The position numbers and the translations under genes are program-made. 64,000 nt of DNA from JABMMZ01 sp040403495 (lineage in GTDB: Bacteria > Bacteroidota > Bacteroidia > NS11-12g > UBA955): contig JBBAKM010000003.1 in NCBI GenBank assembly GCA_040403495.1, forward strand, positions 137,393 through 201,392. Direction: 5' to 3'. The number at the start of each line of letters is the position of its first letter. Within the stretch, counting starts at the first letter, position 1. Below the pieces are notes generated by a model. The model ran no database searches. It was not told the DNA's origin and saw nothing but the letters and a program-made list of their open reading frames with translations. This document shows, one piece after another, positions 16,492 through 26,571 of the stretch.

Positions 16492-18933
16492 CTATTTAAT
16501 TACTCCGTATTGTTTTAGAGTAGACAATTGTTCTTCATTCAAACCTTCTGTTGCTTTCTTAATCATTTCAAGATTTTCTGACTTTTTACTCATGTTTTTT
16601 AGATAGCCGGCGCATGGACCTGCCAATCTTGAATTGTAAGTCAACACTGCATCTATCAAATGGCTAACAATTTCTTGGTTACAAATCCCTAATCTATTTA
16701 AAGCCCCACCTGCCGCAACTCGTGTTCTGAATTCGTAATTGGCGCTTATTAAGTTTGTTAGAGAAGCTTGGAATACTTCTCTGTTTTTGTCTCCTTCGTT
16801 TAATTTATAAGCATGTTCGAGCCATTTAACTCTTACATTGTTATTTTGACCAGAAACAGTTGAAGTAATAGCTAAATATCTTTTTTTGTCTTTTTCACTA
16901 ATCTCTTTGCTTTTCATCAATTTATCCAAAGCATTTTCAACTACAGAATAAGCACTGTCCGTTAACAATAACTCAAAAATTTCCTTTGTATCAACAACAT
17001 TGGTGTCAGCTTGGATAAATGCATTTTTAACTTCTGCTTTATTATCCTTAACGATGTTTTTATACCATTTGTTTAAGCCTTTTTGGTTGGCCAATTGTTT
17101 GGCAATTTCAGCTCTAATAGCATGGTGTTTTTCTGCTGCAAATCTTGCTTGTAAAAGTGCTTGTTTGTCTTTCAGTGGAATGTCTTTCATAGCTAAAATA
17201 GCATCATAACGGTCAATCATAAAAGTTGCTTTTGCAGCCTGAGCAAACAGTTCATCATTGTATTTTTTGAAGGTCATTTTTTTCATCACATTACTTCTTT
17301 CATCAAACAACACAAAATCTATAATATCTGAAGCAGGGTGTTTTACAGCAATGTTTTGAATAGCACTGTCTGCTACCCAAATAGTGGTTCTGTGAATACT
17401 TCCATTTTTGTAATATACAGCAACATCTACAGGCGTTTTAAAATAACGAACATGCCCATCTGTTTGGTGAACTTGCTTGATTTCAAAATTTACAGTTTGT
17501 TTATTGGCCACATAACTAACTTCAAAATGCGGTTCGCCACCTCTGTGAATCCATTGGTCAAAAAACCAATCGTAATTCATCCCTAATTTATCTTTTAGTG
17601 CTTTTTGGAAATCCCAAGATTCCACATTTTTAAACCCATTAACGGTTAAGTAATGTTGTATAAAACGTTTGAAATTATCATCTCCCAATTGGTGTCTCAA
17701 CATACTCAAAACCGCACTTCCTTTAGGATACAAGCGAGTCGTTCCCCCTTTGGTATGTCTTACTGGAAAATGGTCTTTTTCGCTTTGCGCTAAAGCCGAA
17801 TTATGTTCGCCCCTAACCCCCCATTGGTAGGCATCATCCCCTTCCAATTCTTTGAAAAATAATTTAGGATAAAAAGTAGCAAAACTTTCTTGAAGCCAAA
17901 CATCACTTCCACCACGGGCTGTAATTAAATCACCAAACCATTGGTGGGTAAGTTCATGGTGATTGACCCCCATGTAATTTCTGTCTTTAAAACCGCGGGC
18001 ATCTGTTGTAAAAAAATCTCCAAAAATAGTAGCTGAAGTATTTTCCATAGCCCCATACAAGAAATTTTGAACCATTACTTGAGAATAAGAACCCCATGCA
18101 TAAGGAATGCCGGTTTCATCTTCCAAATGTTCTATCATTTTTTCGGTATGCAAACTGGTGTAATGAACACGGTCTTTAAATTCAGGATAATACCAAAACT
18201 GAACTGGCGTTCCACGCTTGGTAGTGGTGGCTTTAATTTCATAGTTACCTATAGCCAACATCAACAAATAACCTGCATGTGGCTTTTCCATTGCATAATG
18301 CCAAGTCGTTGTTCCATTGCCATTGTCTTTTACTGAAACTTGTTTCCCGTTTGACAACACTTTGTATGGGTTAGTCATAGTGGTTACTGTTTCGGTAATA
18401 AATTTATCGCCCATGTCGTCGTACATCGGTATCCAATGTCTGTTATCAATACCTTGACCTTGGGTCCATATTTGTTTACGGATATAATTAATATCCGGCG
18501 TTCCTGTATTTTCTGGCTGATTCCAACCAATAAAATAAATTCCTTTTTTGGGTTTGGCAGTGTACGTAAATGTAATTTGGTGTTTTTCATCCCAATTTAA
18601 AGCCTTGGCAAACTTAACAACCACTCCTTCTTTGTTTGAGTAAAAAGCCAATGAAGTATTGTCTAATGTTGCAGATAATATTTGAATACCGGGTGCATTA
18701 AAAAACAGAGTATCTATGCCATTTTGTAAAGTTGTGAATTGGTGTGTTACTTTTCCATTGACCTGCGCAAGGGTTGGTTCAAAACTCACTTCCACACGCA
18801 TGTGAGTTATATCAACACTGTGATTGCGTTCTGCCGCATCAGGATCAGCGAGATAATGAATGTGTGGCACATCGGATTGCGCCATTGCCTTAACAGAAAA
18901 AATTGAAAGAATGATTAATAAAAATTTTGCCAT
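16492..18933 (-). CDS. M1-family zinc metallopeptidase (aminopeptidase N-like), exported
   Basis: An 813-residue exported peptidase with a signal peptide (residues 1-18, ending AMA). The M1 hallmarks are GAMEN (substrate N-terminus binding) near residue 293 and HELTHQWFGD near 326, with the third zinc ligand Glu 18 residues after the second His in WLQES. The length and the C-terminal helical region fit bacterial M1 aminopeptidases. It likely removes N-terminal residues from peptides in the periplasm or at the surface. It is monocistronic, with a TATTTTTG box upstream and a terminator downstream. Confidence 0.93.
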   Translation of the reverse strand: MAKFLLIILSIFSVKAMAQSDVPHIHYLADPDAAERNHSVDITHMRVEVSFEPTLAQVNGKVTHQFTTLQNGIDTLFFNAPGIQILSATLDNTSLAFYSNKEGVVVKFAKALNWDEKHQITFTYTAKPKKGIYFIGWNQPENTGTPDINYIRKQIWTQGQGIDNRHWIPMYDDMGDKFITETVTTMTNPYKVLSNGKQVSVKDNGNGTTTWHYAMEKPHAGYLLMLAIGNYEIKATTTKRGTPVQFWYYPEFKDRVHYTSLHTEKMIEHLEDETGIPYAWGSYSQVMVQNFLYGAMENTSATIFGDFFTTDARGFKDRNYMGVNHHELTHQWFGDLITARGGSDVWLQESFATFYPKLFFKELEGDDAYQWGVRGEHNSALAQSEKDHFPVRHTKGGTTRLYPKGSAVLSMLRHQLGDDNFKRFIQHYLTVNGFKNVESWDFQKALKDKLGMNYDWFFDQWIHRGGEPHFEVSYVANKQTVNFEIKQVHQTDGHVRYFKTPVDVAVYYKNGSIHRTTIWVADSAIQNIAVKHPASDIIDFVLFDERSNVMKKMTFKKYNDELFAQAAKATFMIDRYDAILAMKDIPLKDKQALLQARFAAEKHHAIRAEIAKQLANQKGLNKWYKNIVKDNKAEVKNAFIQADTNVVDTKEIFELLLTDSAYSVVENALDKLMKSKEISEKDKKRYLAITSTVSGQNNNVRVKWLEHAYKLNEGDKNREVFQASLTNLISANYEFRTRVAAGGALNRLGICNQEIVSHLIDAVLTYNSRLAGPCAGYLKNMSKKSENLEMIKKATEGLNEEQLSTLKQYGVIK

Positions 18934-18952
18934 TTATTTGATATGTAAAGGG

Positions 18953-18960
18953 CAAAAATA
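18953..18960 (-). promoter_or_regulatory. -7 box of M1 peptidase gene
   Basis: TATTTTTG on the minus strand, about 20 bases before the start codon. Confidence 0.5.
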
Positions 18961-19000
18961 AGGAAATAAATTGAATGGCGAAATTCAGTTAATTTCAGTT

Positions 19001-19579
19001 TTATTTTGCCATCATTTTGGCAATGTATTTGCCCAAAATATCAAACTCAATATTCACCAAATCGCCCACTTTTAATTGCTTAAAAACCGTGTTTTCGTAA
19101 GTGTAAGGAATTATTGCAACCGAAAATGATTGGTCTTTACTATCTACTACGGTTAAGCTTGTTCCATTGACACAGATGGAGCCTTTTTCTACAGTGATAT
19201 AATCGCCCTGATAAGTAAAGGTGTATTTCCAACTGCCATTCTCGTCGAGAATATGAGTACAAACAGCAGTGGTATCAACATGGCCTTGAACAATATGACC
19301 ATCAAATCGGCCATTTGCAGGCATGCATCTTTCCAAATTTACCAAAGTGCCTATTTGCCAATGTTTAAGATTCGTTTTATCTAAAGTTTCCTTAATAGCA
19401 GTCACTTGGTGTTCATGTTGATTGACTTCAATAACTGTTAAACAAACACCATTGTGCGCCACACTTTGGTCAATTTTTAATTCATTACTAAATGAAGATT
19501 GAACAGTGTAAGTCACGTTATTTTGATGACTATCGATAGCGGAAATGGTTCCTACAGTTTCTATTATTCCAGTAAACAT
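19001..19579 (-). CDS. ribE: riboflavin synthase, alpha subunit
   Basis: A 192-residue enzyme that dismutates two 6,7-dimethyl-8-ribityllumazine molecules into riboflavin. It shows the typical N-terminal MFTGIIETVG and two tandem lumazine-binding halves: NGVCLTV near residue 44 in the first and NGTSLTV near 138 in the second, with GHIVQGHVD between them. The length is slightly below the usual ~200-215 residues. No other rib genes or FMN riboswitch are visible nearby. Upstream is a TAATTTTG box at 19587-19594. Confidence 0.93.
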   Translation of the reverse strand: MFTGIIETVGTISAIDSHQNNVTYTVQSSFSNELKIDQSVAHNGVCLTVIEVNQHEHQVTAIKETLDKTNLKHWQIGTLVNLERCMPANGRFDGHIVQGHVDTTAVCTHILDENGSWKYTFTYQGDYITVEKGSICVNGTSLTVVDSKDQSFSVAIIPYTYENTVFKQLKVGDLVNIEFDILGKYIAKMMAK

Positions 19580-19586
19580 TTAAGAG

Positions 19587-19594
19587 CAAAATTA
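19587..19594 (-). promoter_or_regulatory. -7 box of ribE
   Basis: TAATTTTG on the minus strand, about 8 bases before the ATG, in the 45-base gap after the TonB receptor gene. Confidence 0.5.
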
Positions 19595-19624
19595 ATGGAT
19601 TTAGAGAAACCCTGTGTTATTATT

Positions 19625-22123
19625 TTAAAAATTTGCAACAAGCCTCACATTCAACAACCTTCCCGTTAAATAATTGGGAACCCCTAAGGTATTGTTATTA
19701 AAATCCTTAACCCAAATGTAAGAGATGACATTGTTTATTTGCAAAAGATTATAAACATCAACTCCTACCCATAATTTTTCAATATTTTTGGGTTTTAACT
19801 TGGTGCACTTTCCGCCAATAATCACCTTACTGAATCCTATGTCCACTCTTCTGTATGGTGGAATTCGGTATGCTTCGGTATATCGTGCACTTCCTCCCAA
19901 ATAATAAGGCAAACTTGACCCAAAATTGAGCATTAGATGCATTCTGTAATCGGGATTAGTTTTCAATTCGTCTTCAAACATTACGGAAGCACTTACCCTT
20001 CGGTCTGTTGGTCGGCGCAGTGTTGCACTTTCGGTAATAACGCTATCCTGATTCATGTATCTGATTATTTCATCTGTTTTAAGAATACTAAGCGTAAACC
20101 AGTTTTCGAGTCCTTTGATAAATTGCCCGTTGATTCTAGCATCAATACCTGTGGCATAACCACGGGCCGTGTTATCGCCGTAATATCTAATTCTGACATT
20201 GTCCAAAACATAGGGAACCATGTAATCCAAATGTTTGTAATACCCTTCGGCAAAAAACTTAAAGGGTCGTCCAAATTTTTTAAATCCAAATTCAATTCCT
20301 GCCACAGAGTGAATACTTCTTTGTGCCTTTAGATTGGTATTTACCAAACCATTAAACTGACGCATTTCACGGTAAAAAGGCGCTTGGTAATAATAACCAA
20401 AAGCCGCTTTAAGCAAAATATTTTTCTTATAAATGACTGTATCTTTACTACTTTCAGATTGCTTAGCATTATAAGGTTTATTAGGCTCAAAATAGAACTG
20501 AACACGTGGCGAAAACAGCGATTGTTCATTTAAACTAGAATACAAAAAGCGACCTCCACCTACTACAGACCACTGATTGTACTTACCAAAGCCTTGATGA
20601 AATTGTGTAAATGCAGAATATCTATCGTTTGTAATACTTGTTCTAGAGGCTATGTATTCCACTAATTTCACTTCAGTTAATGAAGCAGTAAAAGGATTGA
20701 TATTGTAGCCACTTGAGTCGTTGTAGCGCCATTCTTTAAAACGATCTTGGATAATTTCTTTTTGGTATTTTACACCCCACAACCATTTGGCATTGTGACT
20801 AAATAATTTAAGTTTTTTGGTGCCTTGTAAACTTGCATTTATAACGCTAAAATTGAGGTCATTTCGGGCGTGATTGATAAAATAACCAAGGCCTAACAAA
20901 TTTCTTACAGTACCGAAACCAGAGGAACCAATGTTATTATTTACATCATAAATTTCATAAGCCCCTTGAATATCAAAATGTTCTTTTTCCGAAGAAGTAT
21001 AGGCAGAAACGATGAATTTAATTTCATTTCTGTATTTGTTTTTAACCAAAGACAAAGCCCCCATTACACTGTTATAATCTACTATTTCCTGACCATCTAA
21101 TACGATTCTTAGACGGAGTGCACTTTGTAACGTTCCGAAGGACGTTTCTTGAAATTCGGGTTCAAATCTGAAACGATTTTGGGCATAGTTAACCAAAAAC
21201 TCCAAACGTGTAAATCGGTTGAAATGATAAGTCATTAGCGATTGTAAGTCACCAAATCTGGACAAGTACAAGCCTTGAGCATCCAAAGAGTTCAACACAT
21301 TTTTATTGGCTCTGTATCGTCCACCTATAAGAAAAGATGCTCTTATTGAATCCTTGCTACCTACTTTTTTCTTGGCTTTTAATATGCCTTCCGTATAAAA
21401 AGAAGACCCTAAAATTCCTACTTGGAAACCCGAGGCAAACTTAGTTGGAGAGCGATAACCGACATCAAGCACAGAAGAAAGTTTATCACCATATTTAGCT
21501 TCGAAACCACCGGCAGAAAAAACCAAATTATTGACCATATCAGGGTTCACAAAACTTAAACCCTCTTGTTGACCGCTTCTAACCAATTGTGGTCGATATA
21601 CCTCTATATCGTTGACATAGATTAAATTTTCATCATAACTACCTCCCCTTACGTTGTATTGTGAGCTCAATTCGTTTCCTGAGGATACACCAGGCAAAGA
21701 TTTTACATAATCCAAAAAATCACCCGTAATGCTTGGACGCGAATCCATGGGTTTTATGATTAAAATAGTACCATTTACCTCCTCTTTTCTGACCGATTTG
21801 GTAAACCCACTGATTTCGACTGTATCAGAACCCATTACAATATTCAGTTCGAAATTTTCATCAGAATACAGTTTTGGAATGTTACTAAGTTTGTCATTGT
21901 ATCCCATTAATTCAAACTTGAGTGTGTTTTTCTTACCCAATTGATAGGAAATTTTATAGGCTCCAGAGCTGTCAGAAAAAACAACCGACTGACTGCTTAA
22001 ATTAGTGATTTTTACACCAGATAATTTTTGATTTCTTGCATTATAAACTTTGCCAAAAATGGTAGATTGGGCATTGCTAGTGATGGCAAAAAACAAAAAA
22101 ATATTAATTATCCAGAGTTTCAA
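19625..22123 (-). CDS. TonB-dependent outer-membrane receptor
   Basis: An 832-residue outer-membrane protein. A signal peptide (1-18) is followed by a carboxypeptidase-regulatory-like domain (residues ~20-100, IFGKVYNARNQKLSGVKI), a plug domain (~105-230, with SYDENLIYVNDIEVYRP) and a beta-barrel to the C-terminal aromatic residue (RLLNVRLVANF). It would import an unknown ligand using TonB energy. No SusD partner is adjacent. It starts 30 bases after rpe and may be cotranscribed with it. Confidence 0.88.
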   Translation of the reverse strand: MKLWIINIFLFFAITSNAQSTIFGKVYNARNQKLSGVKITNLSSQSVVFSDSSGAYKISYQLGKKNTLKFELMGYNDKLSNIPKLYSDENFELNIVMGSDTVEISGFTKSVRKEEVNGTILIIKPMDSRPSITGDFLDYVKSLPGVSSGNELSSQYNVRGGSYDENLIYVNDIEVYRPQLVRSGQQEGLSFVNPDMVNNLVFSAGGFEAKYGDKLSSVLDVGYRSPTKFASGFQVGILGSSFYTEGILKAKKKVGSKDSIRASFLIGGRYRANKNVLNSLDAQGLYLSRFGDLQSLMTYHFNRFTRLEFLVNYAQNRFRFEPEFQETSFGTLQSALRLRIVLDGQEIVDYNSVMGALSLVKNKYRNEIKFIVSAYTSSEKEHFDIQGAYEIYDVNNNIGSSGFGTVRNLLGLGYFINHARNDLNFSVINASLQGTKKLKLFSHNAKWLWGVKYQKEIIQDRFKEWRYNDSSGYNINPFTASLTEVKLVEYIASRTSITNDRYSAFTQFHQGFGKYNQWSVVGGGRFLYSSLNEQSLFSPRVQFYFEPNKPYNAKQSESSKDTVIYKKNILLKAAFGYYYQAPFYREMRQFNGLVNTNLKAQRSIHSVAGIEFGFKKFGRPFKFFAEGYYKHLDYMVPYVLDNVRIRYYGDNTARGYATGIDARINGQFIKGLENWFTLSILKTDEIIRYMNQDSVITESATLRRPTDRRVSASVMFEDELKTNPDYRMHLMLNFGSSLPYYLGGSARYTEAYRIPPYRRVDIGFSKVIIGGKCTKLKPKNIEKLWVGVDVYNLLQINNVISYIWVKDFNNNTLGVPNYLTGRLLNVRLVANF

Positions 22124-22153
22124 AGGTATGCTTTTAACGAAGGTAATTACAAA

Positions 22154-22801
22154 TTATTGTTTGATAGACGAAATAGTGACACTTGGATTTTCGGAGTTAA
22201 AAACAGTATTACCTGCAACCAAAACTGTGGCACCTGCGGCTATCAATTGTTTGTAATTTTGTAACGTTACACCACCATCAATTTCTATTTCAAAATTTAG
22301 GTTATGTTGACGTTTCATTTCATTTAATTTCTCAATTTTACGGTAAGTATTTTGAATAAAAGACTGACCACCAAAACCAGGATTTACACTCATTAAACAC
22401 ACCAAATCAATATCCCCTAATACATCTTCCAATTGTTGAATACTGGTGTGTGGATTAATAGCCACTCCCGCTTTCATTCCTGCTTGTTTAATTGCCTGAA
22501 TACTTCTGTGCAGATGAGGACAAGCTTCGATATGAACAGACAATAAATGGGTACCATAGTCAGCAAATCGGGTAATATAACGGTCGGGCTCCACTATCAT
22601 TAAATGCACATCTAGAGGTTTTGTAGCATGTTTTTGAAGCGATGCCATAACAGGAAAACCAAATGAAATATTGGGCACAAACACACCATCCATAATGTCC
22701 ACATGAAACCAATCAGCTTCACTTTGGTTAATCATTTCAATATCTCTTTGAAGGTTGGCAAAGTCGGCAGACAATATACTTGGCGCTATTTTGTGAGTCA
22801 T
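22154..22801 (-). CDS. rpe: ribulose-phosphate 3-epimerase
   Basis: A 215-residue TIM-barrel enzyme of the pentose phosphate pathway that interconverts ribulose 5-phosphate and xylulose 5-phosphate. Diagnostic motifs are IAPSILSADFANL near residues 5-17, HVDIMDGVFVPNISFG near 33-48, LDVHLMI near 63, MSVNPGFGGQSF near 137 and EIDGGV near 172, which include the metal-binding His and Asp residues. A variant -7 box TAAATTCG precedes the start. Confidence 0.95.
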   Translation of the reverse strand: MTHKIAPSILSADFANLQRDIEMINQSEADWFHVDIMDGVFVPNISFGFPVMASLQKHATKPLDVHLMIVEPDRYITRFADYGTHLLSVHIEACPHLHRSIQAIKQAGMKAGVAINPHTSIQQLEDVLGDIDLVCLMSVNPGFGGQSFIQNTYRKIEKLNEMKRQHNLNFEIEIDGGVTLQNYKQLIAAGATVLVAGNTVFNSENPSVTISSIKQ

Positions 22802-22938
22802 GCTGCGAATTTAATAGTAATTTTACGAATCCCAAAACAATCAGCTCAGATTACCTTGTTCACCTAATGAAATCAAAATTTAGACTGTTCAATATCTAGG
22901 TAAATCAAAACAAAGTTTAAATTGTTATTATTCGAACT

Positions 22939-22946
22939 TATATTTG
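22939..22946 (+). promoter_or_regulatory. -7 box of M28 peptidase-metF-rsgA operon
   Basis: TATATTTG. The expected transcript start is near 22953, so the in-frame TTG at 22922 cannot be the start codon. Confidence 0.55.
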
Positions 22947-22963
22947 CAACTATGTATCAAAAC

Positions 22964-24655
22964 ATGCGTTATTTAACTTTATTATTGGCAACCTTTGGCT
23001 CTACTGCTTTATTCTCTCAGAAAAAAGAAACAGTAGTTTCGCAAATAAAATCAGATATTACCTACTTGGCATCCGACCAACTTGAAGGCAGATTGACTGG
23101 TTCAAGCGGTGAATTGAAATCCTCTTTGTTTATTGCAGACGAATTCAAAAAAAACAAACTTGCACCTAAAGGAGATTCAGGTTTGTTCTTTCAAAACTTC
23201 TCTATCATTCAACTGAGATTAAACACCAATACTGTCTCCATGACTATCAGAGACAACAAGGAATTGATTCTTGGATTACGTCCACAAACAGGTGATTTTT
23301 ACCCTTTGTCATACAGTTGCAATGCTGATAGTTTGTTCGACCACCCTGTGGTACAAGCAGGATATGGAATTGTGGCGCCTCAGTTAAAACACAACGATTA
23401 CTTGGACAGCAACAACATGAAGGGTAAAGTATTTATTATAAAATTGGGCAGCCCTAAATCGGGCCAAGCACACTCAGAATACAGTCCTTATGAAAGTTTA
23501 TCTTACAAAGTAAATACTGCCATTAAGTATGGTGCAAGAGCTATAATATTTGTTCAAGCGGATACACTTGCCAAAAAACCTTCAGGATTACTTGACAGAA
23601 ATATTAAGCCCGGACCAATTCCTGTAGTATTTGCTAATAAATTCACCCATCTCTTTTTAGATGGAAAAACAGTTAGTTTCCATGTTAAAATAGCTCAACT
23701 TAATGCCACTGCGCACAATGTTGTTGGTTTTATGAATAACAAAAAAGCTAAAACTATTGTTATTGGCGCTCACCAAGACCACTTGGGTTACAATGAATAT
23801 GGCGGAAGTAGAGATCCTCAAAGCGGAAAAATTCACAACGGTGCTGATGACAATGCAAGTGGAGTTGCTATGATGTTGCAGTTGATGCGCAAAATCAAAA
23901 AAACTAAAAAACTAAAAAAATTCAACTACTTATTTATTGCCTTTAGTGGTGAGGAGCAAGGATTATTGGGATCGAATCACTTTGTAAATAATCCAACTGT
24001 TGCACTTAAAGACATTCACTGTATGTTGAACTTTGATATGGTGGGCCGATTGGATTCTAACAAAAAAACATTGATGATTTACGGTATTGGAACTGCCCCT
24101 GAGTTGAACAATGCTATTATCAGCATCAAAACAGATACGACTCAAATAAAAATCAAAACATCTGAATCGGGAACAGGAAGTTCCGACCACACTAGTTTTT
24201 ATTACAAAAACATCCCTGTATTGCATTACTTTACTGGACAGCACCACGACTATCATAAGCCAAGTGATGACGAACATTTAATTAACTACGATGGTATGTT
24301 TATGGTATACGACATCACTTTAAATACATTGTTAAACATCAGAAAACACAAACAACTTACCTTTACCCCAACTAAGGCCGAGGAAAGCAAACGCATGTCA
24401 TTCAAGGTAAAATTGGGCATTATGCCAGATTATGCTTTTGATGGATTAGGCGTAAAAGCAGATGGAGTAAACATGGGAGGGGTTGCTCAAATTGCTGGTA
24501 TGAAAGCCAATGACATTATTATCAAACTTGGAGACTATGAAATAAATTCGATGGGAGATTATATGAGTGCCTTAGCATCTTTCGACAAAGGTGATAAAGT
24601 TATAGCTACCGTAAAAAGAGGCACTGAAACCATTCAATTAAACATTCAATTTTAA
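22964..24655 (+). CDS. M28-family zinc peptidase with PA and PDZ domains, exported
   Basis: A 563-residue exported peptidase. The start at ATG 22964 gives a clean signal peptide (MRYLTLLLATFGSTALFSQ); ATG 22952 is possible, TTG 22922 is not. A protease-associated insert spans roughly residues 100-240. The M28 zinc site is visible as GAHQDHLG, GADDNASG, SGEEQG, FDMVGR and a late histidine in VLHYF. A PDZ domain occupies about 470-563. Relatives are aminopeptidases acting outside the cytoplasm. metF follows after one base. Confidence 0.9.
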   Translation: MRYLTLLLATFGSTALFSQKKETVVSQIKSDITYLASDQLEGRLTGSSGELKSSLFIADEFKKNKLAPKGDSGLFFQNFSIIQLRLNTNTVSMTIRDNKELILGLRPQTGDFYPLSYSCNADSLFDHPVVQAGYGIVAPQLKHNDYLDSNNMKGKVFIIKLGSPKSGQAHSEYSPYESLSYKVNTAIKYGARAIIFVQADTLAKKPSGLLDRNIKPGPIPVVFANKFTHLFLDGKTVSFHVKIAQLNATAHNVVGFMNNKKAKTIVIGAHQDHLGYNEYGGSRDPQSGKIHNGADDNASGVAMMLQLMRKIKKTKKLKKFNYLFIAFSGEEQGLLGSNHFVNNPTVALKDIHCMLNFDMVGRLDSNKKTLMIYGIGTAPELNNAIISIKTDTTQIKIKTSESGTGSSDHTSFYYKNIPVLHYFTGQHHDYHKPSDDEHLINYDGMFMVYDITLNTLLNIRKHKQLTFTPTKAEESKRMSFKVKLGIMPDYAFDGLGVKADGVNMGGVAQIAGMKANDIIIKLGDYEINSMGDYMSALASFDKGDKVIATVKRGTETIQLNIQF

Positions 24656-24656
24656 C

Positions 24657-25610
24657 ATGAAAATTATTGATCACATTAAACAGGCCGAAAAGACCTTATT
24701 TTCGTTTGAAATTCTTCCTCCTTTAAAAGGGGACAGCATAGACAGTATCTACAAAGGAATAGATCCATTAATGGAATTTAAACCATCATTTATTGATGTT
24801 ACCTACCACCGCGAAGATTATGTTGAAAAAAAGAGACCCGATGGTTCATTTACCAAAGTTTCAACCAAAAAAAGGCCGGGTACAGTTGCTATTTGTGCTG
24901 CGGTAATGCATAAGTATAAAATAGACACCGTTCCACACATTATTTGTGGTGGTTTTACCAAAGAAGACACCGAAAATGCACTGATTGATTTAAACTTTTT
25001 GGGAATCGACAATGTGTTGGCACTGAGAGGTGATAATGCCAAAAATGAAAATGTATTTAGTCCCGAAAATGCAGGAAATTCAAACTCCCTCGACTTAATT
25101 CATCAAATTAAAAACATGAATAACGGCATTTATATCGACGAGGAATTAACCAATGCCAATGTTACTAATTTTTGTATAGGTGCGGCAGGATATCCTGAAA
25201 AACACCACGATGCTCCTAACATGAAAACAGATTTAAAATTTCTGAAAAGGAAAATTGAAACTGGTGCAGAATTTATCGTTACTCAAATGTTTTTTGACAA
25301 TCAAAAATACTTTGATTTTGTGAAAAAATGCAGAGAAAACGACATCCATGTTCCTATCATTCCAGGGATAAAACCACTAACGACCAAAAACCAATTGCAA
25401 TTGCTGCCTAAATTGTTCCATATCGACTTGCCAGATGCTTTAACAGATGAAGTAGAACAAGCCAAAAACAATGAAGATGTAAAGAAAATAGGCATAGAAT
25501 GGTGTATTCAACAATGCAAAGAATTGATAGATGCCAAAGTCCCTGTATTACATTTTTATACCATGGGAAAAAGCGATGCTACGAAACTGATTTGTTCTAA
25601 AATATTTTAA
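24657..25610 (+). CDS. metF: 5,10-methylenetetrahydrofolate reductase
   Basis: A 317-residue FAD-dependent TIM-barrel enzyme that reduces methylene-THF to 5-methyl-THF for methionine synthesis. The catalytic glutamate is in FSFEILPP near residue 18. FAD- and folate-binding blocks include VTYHRED, HIICGGFTKED, ALRGDN near 122, GAAGYPEKH near 178 and QMFFDN near 209. It begins one base after the M28 peptidase stop, so translation is coupled. Confidence 0.95.
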   Translation: MKIIDHIKQAEKTLFSFEILPPLKGDSIDSIYKGIDPLMEFKPSFIDVTYHREDYVEKKRPDGSFTKVSTKKRPGTVAICAAVMHKYKIDTVPHIICGGFTKEDTENALIDLNFLGIDNVLALRGDNAKNENVFSPENAGNSNSLDLIHQIKNMNNGIYIDEELTNANVTNFCIGAAGYPEKHHDAPNMKTDLKFLKRKIETGAEFIVTQMFFDNQKYFDFVKKCRENDIHVPIIPGIKPLTTKNQLQLLPKLFHIDLPDALTDEVEQAKNNEDVKKIGIEWCIQQCKELIDAKVPVLHFYTMGKSDATKLICSKIF

Positions 25611-25617
25611 AATTACT

Positions 25618-26550
25618 TTGAAAGGACTTGTTATAAAATCGACTGGTAGTTGGTATAATCTTAAAACCGAAGACAACTCGTTTTTAAAAGCAAGAATAAA
25701 AGGTAAAATTAGATTAAAAGATTTACAAGTCACTAACCCTGTTGCCGTTGGCGATACCATAGAGTACGAATTGGAAAGCGGAGGTGATGAAACCTATGGC
25801 GTCATTACGGATGTACACAAGCGCCACAACTACATGATAAGAAAAAGCAATAAGCTGAGCAAGCAAGGTCAGATTATTGCCTCAAACATAGACATGGTGT
25901 TATTGATAGTTACCATCAGCCAACCTAAAACATCACTGGGATTTATTGACCGTTTTTTGGTTATGGCAGGGGCTTTTCACATTCCCGTTGTGTTGGTTTT
26001 CAATAAATACGACTTATATACCGATGAGGAAATAGCCTATTATCATTTTCTGAAAAATCTATATGAAACAATAGGATATCGCTGTGTGGCTTGTTCATCA
26101 CAAATGGATTCCCTACAACCCCAGCATGTATTACTCGATATAATAAAAGACAAAACCGTATTACTAAGTGGTCATTCGGGTGTTGGTAAATCCACAATAT
26201 TGAATCAATTAATTCCGGAGGCCTTTCAAAAAACCGACATTATCAGTGTAATGCACTCCCGCGGGAAACACACGACTACTTTTGCAGAACTATTTTTTGT
26301 AAACGACAATACTGCTATCATTGACACACCTGGTGTAAGAGATTTTGGCATTATAGACATAGAAAAAACAGAAATTGGGCATTATTTTCCTGAAATTCGA
26401 GAATACATGAAAAAGTGCAAATTCAACAATTGTATTCATTTAAACGAGCCAGAATGCGCCGTAATAAAAGCAGTAGAAGAAAAACAAATATCAGCTAGCC
26501 GGTATTACAATTACCTGAGTATCTTGGAGAATAATGATGTTTTTAATTAA
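25618..26550 (+). CDS. rsgA: small-subunit-dependent GTPase A (ribosome biogenesis)
   Basis: A 310-residue circularly permuted GTPase that checks late 30S maturation. It has an N-terminal OB domain (KSTGSWY near 7-13), then the G motifs in permuted order: NKYD (G4) near 128, GHSGVGKST (G1) near 184 and DTPGVRDFG (G3) near 238. A C-terminal zinc knuckle has cysteines and a histidine in CKFNNCIH...C near 264-280. The TTG start is accepted here because the protein begins as its relatives do and no nearby in-frame ATG exists. Confidence 0.93.
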   Translation: MKGLVIKSTGSWYNLKTEDNSFLKARIKGKIRLKDLQVTNPVAVGDTIEYELESGGDETYGVITDVHKRHNYMIRKSNKLSKQGQIIASNIDMVLLIVTISQPKTSLGFIDRFLVMAGAFHIPVVLVFNKYDLYTDEEIAYYHFLKNLYETIGYRCVACSSQMDSLQPQHVLLDIIKDKTVLLSGHSGVGKSTILNQLIPEAFQKTDIISVMHSRGKHTTTFAELFFVNDNTAIIDTPGVRDFGIIDIEKTEIGHYFPEIREYMKKCKFNNCIHLNEPECAVIKAVEEKQISASRYYNYLSILENNDVFN

Positions 26551-26571
26551 AGATATTTAAGTCAGCCAATA

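Noticed and set aside
22922..22951. TTG start for the M28 peptidase
   Set aside because: It lies upstream of the -7 box TATATTTG at 22939-22946; ATG 22964 gives a normal signal peptide.
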